Origin: Bacteroidales bacterium UBA1182
Lineage (GTDB): Bacteria; Bacteroidota; Bacteroidia; Bacteroidales; Bacteroidaceae
DNA: 9,828 bases
Assembly (NCBI GenBank): GCA_002310015.1
Contig: DBYQ01000053.1
Coordinates: forward strand, 20,595-30,422
Reading direction: 5' to 3'
Below are positions 6,526 through 9,828 of this stretch, piece by piece; within the stretch, counting starts at the first letter, position 1; each line of letters begins with the position of its first letter. The position numbers were made by a program, and so were the translations under genes. The notes under the pieces are model-generated. The model searched no databases. It was not told the origin of the DNA and saw nothing but the letters and a program-made list of their open reading frames with translations.

Positions 6526-9322
6526 CGTCTTGGTCAGTGTTTTGGTTATACTCTTCAAAGAGTGTGGCTCCGTCTATATCAAACTCGGGGATATTCAGGA
6601 AATGCTCTTCATAGAACTCCTGATACTCGTTGAAACTATAGTGCTTGAGCAGTATATCCAGGTTCTTGGGGCTGATGATGACGGCTTTTATGCCGCTCAG
6701 CTTGGCTGCCATATCCGTGTCATCATACAGGCTGCGGCTATATACAAACGCCTCATCAAAGTTGAGGAACTCACCCACCTTGAGCATTCCTATGCCCTGC
6801 TCTGTCTGGAACTCCATGTCAAAGTTACGCATCATGTAGTTGGTGAAATTGTACCGCGCCACCTCAAACAGCAGCTGGTTGCGGTTCAGCTCACCATCAG
6901 GATAGGCCAATACGAACAGGAACGGCTGGTAGCGGTCATCGCTGAACTGGGGCTTGAGGCTGTCTGAAACGGCGGTCTCATCAGTGGTGCCGTTGCGGCG
7001 GTCCCATATTGAGCCGAATGATGTGGACTGCAGTATCTTTCCGTTCTGTATGCCCTGGGCTATAAGGCCGGCCAACTGGCTTATCTCATTCTCCGGGTAT
7101 TTGGCCACTATCTCCTTGAGTTTCTCCAGGAATGAGTTGGTGTCACCGTCCTGCAGGTCAAGTGTGGCATCCAGGAACATGAACTTGGCGCGGTGTTGTC
7201 CGATAGGATATTTTGTGGCCGATATACGGCAGTTCTCCTTTACGGTGAACACATCACCTCTGCGGTATGCATCGTATGTTACGGCATAGATTGAATCCTC
7301 GCGGTGCTTTCCGTAACGGGCGTTGTCAATGTATTCAGGGTCACATACCATCACCGTGTAGTCACTCTCTGGGTAGAGGCGCTGCATGCGGGCGCGGCAG
7401 CTGTCAGCCTCAACGGTCTTGCCCCACAGCGAGTACATGAGATATAGGTTGTACATGGCCTTGTCGGCCTCATCGGATTGGGGATAGTCTGTGGTTATGC
7501 GTACAAATGACTTCTCAGCGTCAGGATATTCCTGTAGGCGGTCTTTGTAGATGATTCCCTGCTCCAGGAGCGCCTCTGATATGAGTTTGTTTGATTTTAT
7601 CTTCTCATCTTCCAGGAACGGTATCTGCTGTATGTAATACTCTATCTTGTAGGGGTCAGTCTCCGGTGATTTGAACTTGGCGGAATCAGAGACTAAGGCG
7701 GTAGAGTCTGTAGGTACCCCGTTTTCATCAAATGGGCTGGTATAATCTGCAATATCCGGTGCTGCGGCCAGCATCGTCTTGTTTGACCTGCGCCAGTTGT
7801 CCTCAAGTTTGCGGTCACCCCACTGCTTCTTGAATTCCTTCTTACCCCGCTCTACAGCCTTGGCGTTGTAGAAATACCATCCGCCTGATTTGGTGTCATC
7901 ATCATCTTTTACTGATGTCTTTGAGGCTGCATCTTTGATGGCCTGATTCTTGGCCTCCTGTTTGCGGCGCTCCTCTTCAAGGCGGTCCTTCTCTTTGACA
8001 TCCTCTATTACCTGTTCTATTAAGGTGAACAGCTTATCCTCAGGCAGAGTGGCCAGCCATTGCAGGCTGTCCTGGAGCTTGATGGTCTCTGTGCATTTTA
8101 CCAGGTCTTCAAGAACCTCAGAGCGGAGCTTTACGGTCTGATATTCCTTGTGTGAGGCGCCAATCATGCCCACTGCCTGCGAGTAGCATCTTGAGGCGTT
8201 GGGGTAATCGGCCATATCCCAATAGAGATTGGCCATGGTGAGCAGCAGGATTCCTTTTTCAGGCGATGATTTCTCTGATTTTTCGGCCCCGTCATTATAG
8301 AGTTTCAATGCGGTAGCGGTATCACCTCTGAGCAGATAGATGTTACCCTTGGCATAATATATCTGGTCCAGGCTCTCCTTGTTGTTGGGGTCACGCTCCA
8401 TACGTTTGAGTTTTTTCATGATCTTGCGCACATTGCCGTTCTGAGCCATTGTCTCAGTCTGCTGGATGCGTGCGTGGAACTCTATCTCATGGGGTGGGCT
8501 CATACGTATCACCTTGCCGAACATACGGTAGGCGTCATCATTTCTGCCGGTAGTCTTGTACAACTGGGCCAGCAGATATTTTTCACGGATACGCTGTGTC
8601 TTGCTTACGCCCTTGCGGTTGATGGCCTCCTCAAGCGGGGCTATGCCCTCCTCATAGCGTTCCTGTTTGATCAGGTGCGATGCAAGTCTTGCCTGATAAT
8701 CGCGCTGTCGGGCCAAGCCTGTCTTGGTCTGGCCGGAGCGTTGGAACAGTTCCTCTGATTCATAGTTCCAGTCCAAAAGGGAGTAGCACTGCGCCATCTT
8801 GTACTGCGCCTCTGCCACTATCTCAGGCTCATCAAAGTAAAGCTTTGAGATGTATGAGTAGGTGCTGGCTGCCTCAATGAAATCACCCTTCTGGCGCTGT
8901 GCATCGGCCATCAGGAACCATGCGTGCCACAGGAACGGGTTGTATTCATTCTTGCTCTGCCATTTCTTTTCCGCTTCACTTGGAGTCTTGCCCTGTTTCT
9001 TCTTGGGCTTGACGGAGATGGAGTGTAGCTTGATGCCTTTCTGTGCCTTCTCTATGGCGCGGTCAAAATCCGATGCGCCTGTTTTGCGTACACTCTCGTC
9101 ATTGATGGGGTAGAGGTCCAGTATCTCAAGCAGGTTGTCCTTCTTGCCCTTCTCCTGTGCCTCATAGCCCTTCTTGTAGGCCTCATTACCATTGAAATAG
9201 ACATTGTACTTGGTTACTGTGGCCTGATAGTAGCGTGAAAAAACGGTGTTATGACTTGTGGAACATCCTGCCGCAGCTATCAGCAACAGCATCAGACAGG
9301 CATATCCGGCAAATCGTCTCAT
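6515..9322 (-). CDS. porW: PorW/SprE-like TPR lipoprotein (type IX secretion)
   Basis: A 935-residue lipoprotein resembling PorW (Porphyromonas) and SprE (Flavobacterium), an outer-membrane lipoprotein that supports type IX secretion. The signal peptide has a hydrophobic core at residues 8-18 and a lipobox AAGC with acyl cysteine C20. The following residues STSHN lack the acidic surface-export signal of Bacteroidota, which fits a periplasm-facing anchor. The N-terminal VTKYNVYFNGNEAYKKG (36-52) and the central GGWYFYNAKAVERGKKEF (480-497) plus WGDRKLEDNWRRSNK (501-515) look like family hallmarks. TPR-like helical hairpins lie at about 133-275, 320-385 and 582-650. A charged coiled-coil-like stretch is at 434-475. 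The C-terminal FLFVLAYPDGELNRNQLLFEVARYN region (801-825) begins a compact domain. It follows the 142-residue gene by 8 nt and overlaps porX by 11 nt. Confidence 0.9.
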   Translation of the reverse strand: MRRFAGYACLMLLLIAAAGCSTSHNTVFSRYYQATVTKYNVYFNGNEAYKKGYEAQEKGKKDNLLEILDLYPINDESVRKTGASDFDRAIEKAQKGIKLHSISVKPKKKQGKTPSEAEKKWQSKNEYNPFLWHAWFLMADAQRQKGDFIEAASTYSYISKLYFDEPEIVAEAQYKMAQCYSLLDWNYESEELFQRSGQTKTGLARQRDYQARLASHLIKQERYEEGIAPLEEAINRKGVSKTQRIREKYLLAQLYKTTGRNDDAYRMFGKVIRMSPPHEIEFHARIQQTETMAQNGNVRKIMKKLKRMERDPNNKESLDQIYYAKGNIYLLRGDTATALKLYNDGAEKSEKSSPEKGILLLTMANLYWDMADYPNASRCYSQAVGMIGASHKEYQTVKLRSEVLEDLVKCTETIKLQDSLQWLATLPEDKLFTLIEQVIEDVKEKDRLEEERRKQEAKNQAIKDAASKTSVKDDDDTKSGGWYFYNAKAVERGKKEFKKQWGDRKLEDNWRRSNKTMLAAAPDIADYTSPFDENGVPTDSTALVSDSAKFKSPETDPYKIEYYIQQIPFLEDEKIKSNKLISEALLEQGIIYKDRLQEYPDAEKSFVRITTDYPQSDEADKAMYNLYLMYSLWGKTVEADSCRARMQRLYPESDYTVMVCDPEYIDNARYGKHREDSIYAVTYDAYRRGDVFTVKENCRISATKYPIGQHRAKFMFLDATLDLQDGDTNSFLEKLKEIVAKYPENEISQLAGLIAQGIQNGKILQSTSFGSIWDRRNGTTDETAVSDSLKPQFSDDRYQPFLFVLAYPDGELNRNQLLFEVARYNFTNYMMRNFDMEFQTEQGIGMLKVGEFLNFDEAFVYSRSLYDDTDMAAKLSGIKAVIISPKNLDILLKHYSFNEYQEFYEEHFLNIPEFDIDGATLFEEYNQNTDQDDGE

Positions 9323-9330
9323 CTCTTACT

Positions 9331-9759
9331 TCAGTCTATCTCATTCATCATGGAGTAGCACTCCTCCTTAAGTTCATCGGGCAGTTCTATCTCCCTGGCC
9401 TGCAGGCACTCCATCCACTCCCTTACCTCATCCTGCTGCATGGTGTACATCACGTAGCGGAACTCCTCAACCTCACTGTCATCATATGAGTCAGAACTGC
9501 GGCCCTTGAAACGGTCCAGCTCCTCATCATCAAAGTACTGCTTGCTGCGCAGGCGGGCCTCTGCCAGTTTCTGCTTCTCACATACCAGGTGCTTGCCGCA
9601 GCACTCGCCCTGAGGGACGGTGGGATCAGCATCACCTGAACTGTTGCCTGAACCGGCGCTGCTGTCAGCGTTGTGCGTTTTGTTGTACCTGTCCAGATAG
9701 AACAGAACGAACATCAGCAACAATACAGCTGCACATATATAATATGTGATATTATTCAT
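9331..9759 (-). CDS. single-pass membrane protein with CCGxHxxC motif, function unknown
   Basis: First gene of the minus-strand operon; function unknown. The 142-residue protein has an N-terminal membrane segment (about residues 5-21) followed by a basic patch (DRYNK). A Ser/Gly/Asp-rich linker (31-47) leads to a compact part with CCGKHLVCEK at 53-62 (C53, C54, H56, C60), DDEELDRFKGR at 77-87 and EVEEFRYVMYTM at 96-107, then two more cysteines, C118 and C134. The cysteine/histidine cluster could bind a metal or form a redox site. Without a lipobox the segment may be an uncleaved anchor; which side the soluble part faces is uncertain. From memory, similar proteins occur in Bacteroidales genomes as hypothetical proteins. 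Location 8 nt upstream of porW suggests a role at the envelope alongside it, which is inference. Confidence 0.85.
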   Translation of the reverse strand: MNNITYYICAAVLLLMFVLFYLDRYNKTHNADSSAGSGNSSGDADPTVPQGECCGKHLVCEKQKLAEARLRSKQYFDDEELDRFKGRSSDSYDDSEVEEFRYVMYTMQQDEVREWMECLQAREIELPDELKEECYSMMNEID

Positions 9760-9783
9760 AACGGAAAAAACATTCTAATAGTG

Positions 9784-9791
9784 CGAAGATA
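9784..9791 (-). promoter_or_regulatory. candidate -7 promoter element of the porW-porX-tsaE operon
   Basis: Read on the minus strand, TATCTTCG matches the Bacteroidota -7 consensus TAnnTTTG except for one base and is followed by CAC. A TCTG that could serve as a -33 TTTG box lies 21 nt upstream and falls inside the hairpin element at 9800-9828. Transcription would start near 9777-9780, giving a leader of about 20 nt. No Shine-Dalgarno sequence precedes the ATG at 9759. The -7 match is good; the -33 assignment is weak. Confidence 0.55.
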
Positions 9792-9799
9792 CAAAAAAT

Positions 9800-9828
9800 G
9801 TACCATTGGGGACAGACCCCTTTGGCAC
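9800..9828. repeat. second REP-like GGGG/CCCC hairpin, cut by window end
   Basis: Arms 9800-9805 and 9823-9828 pair over 6 positions (one as G-T), followed by a TT/TT mismatch (9806-9807 and 9821-9822) and a GGGG/CCCC inner stem (9808-9811 and 9817-9820) around a 5-nt loop. The reverse complement aligns with the element at 4516-4556, sharing AAAGGGGTCTG, then CCCCAAT after one changed base. The outer stem differs by paired changes. The arm reaches the last base of the window, so the element may be longer. It sits directly upstream of the predicted operon promoter. Confidence 0.7.

Noticed and set aside
6526..6558. Upstream in-frame ATG at 6558 as the porX start
   Set aside because: It would add MKSITKTLTKT before the receiver domain and extend the porW overlap to 44 nt, while the ATG at 6525 gives the usual short lead to LLWVDDE.
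6443..6967. 174-codon open frame antisense to the porX-porW junction
   Set aside because: It crosses two strongly supported genes; its hydrophobic translation is a shadow of their acidic and polar codons.
4516..9828. The segment between the two hairpins as a composite transposon
   Set aside because: The enclosed genes are core genes with no transposase or integrase and no sign of different base use; the hairpins look like intergenic repeats.

Overview
This window looks like a chromosomal segment of a Bacteroidota genome, most likely order Bacteroidales. The reasons are the gene content (a PorX-type response regulator with a PglZ domain beside a PorW/SprE-type TPR lipoprotein), the near absence of Shine-Dalgarno sequences before the starts, and a TATCTTCG box that resembles the Bacteroidota -7 element TAnnTTTG. 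Base composition is roughly balanced by eye. Genus cannot be fixed from the sequence alone.

Layout: positions 1-153 are a gene-free leader with a candidate promoter and a 10-bp perfect palindrome. A plus-strand cluster follows: dnaE (replicative DNA polymerase III alpha, with a complete PHP metal site), trxA (thioredoxin, 10 nt later) and a conserved acidic protein of 108 residues (2 nt later). At 4516-4556 a long, almost perfect hairpin sits between convergent genes and probably terminates transcription from both sides. Positions 4556-9759 hold a minus-strand operon read right to left: a 142-residue single-pass membrane protein with a CCGxHxxC motif, porW/sprE, porX and tsaE. Gaps are 8 nt or less, and the last two junctions overlap by 11 and 4 nt. 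The operon promoter is predicted near 9784-9791, and a second copy of the GGGG/CCCC hairpin lies immediately upstream of it, cut by the window end.

How the genes fit together: the plus-strand cluster serves replication and thiol redox. The minus-strand operon couples two proteins known from the type IX secretion system (T9SS), the PorX regulator/phosphodiesterase and the PorW/SprE outer-membrane lipoprotein, to the tRNA t6A ATPase TsaE and a membrane protein of unknown function.

Most of the window is ordinary core genome. I see no clearly new defence or mobile system. The most interesting items are the paired hairpins with compensatory stem changes that bracket the minus-strand operon, the uncharacterised 142-residue protein placed first in a PorW-PorX operon, and the 108-residue protein after trxA. 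No RNA gene, CRISPR array, transposase or integrase was seen.
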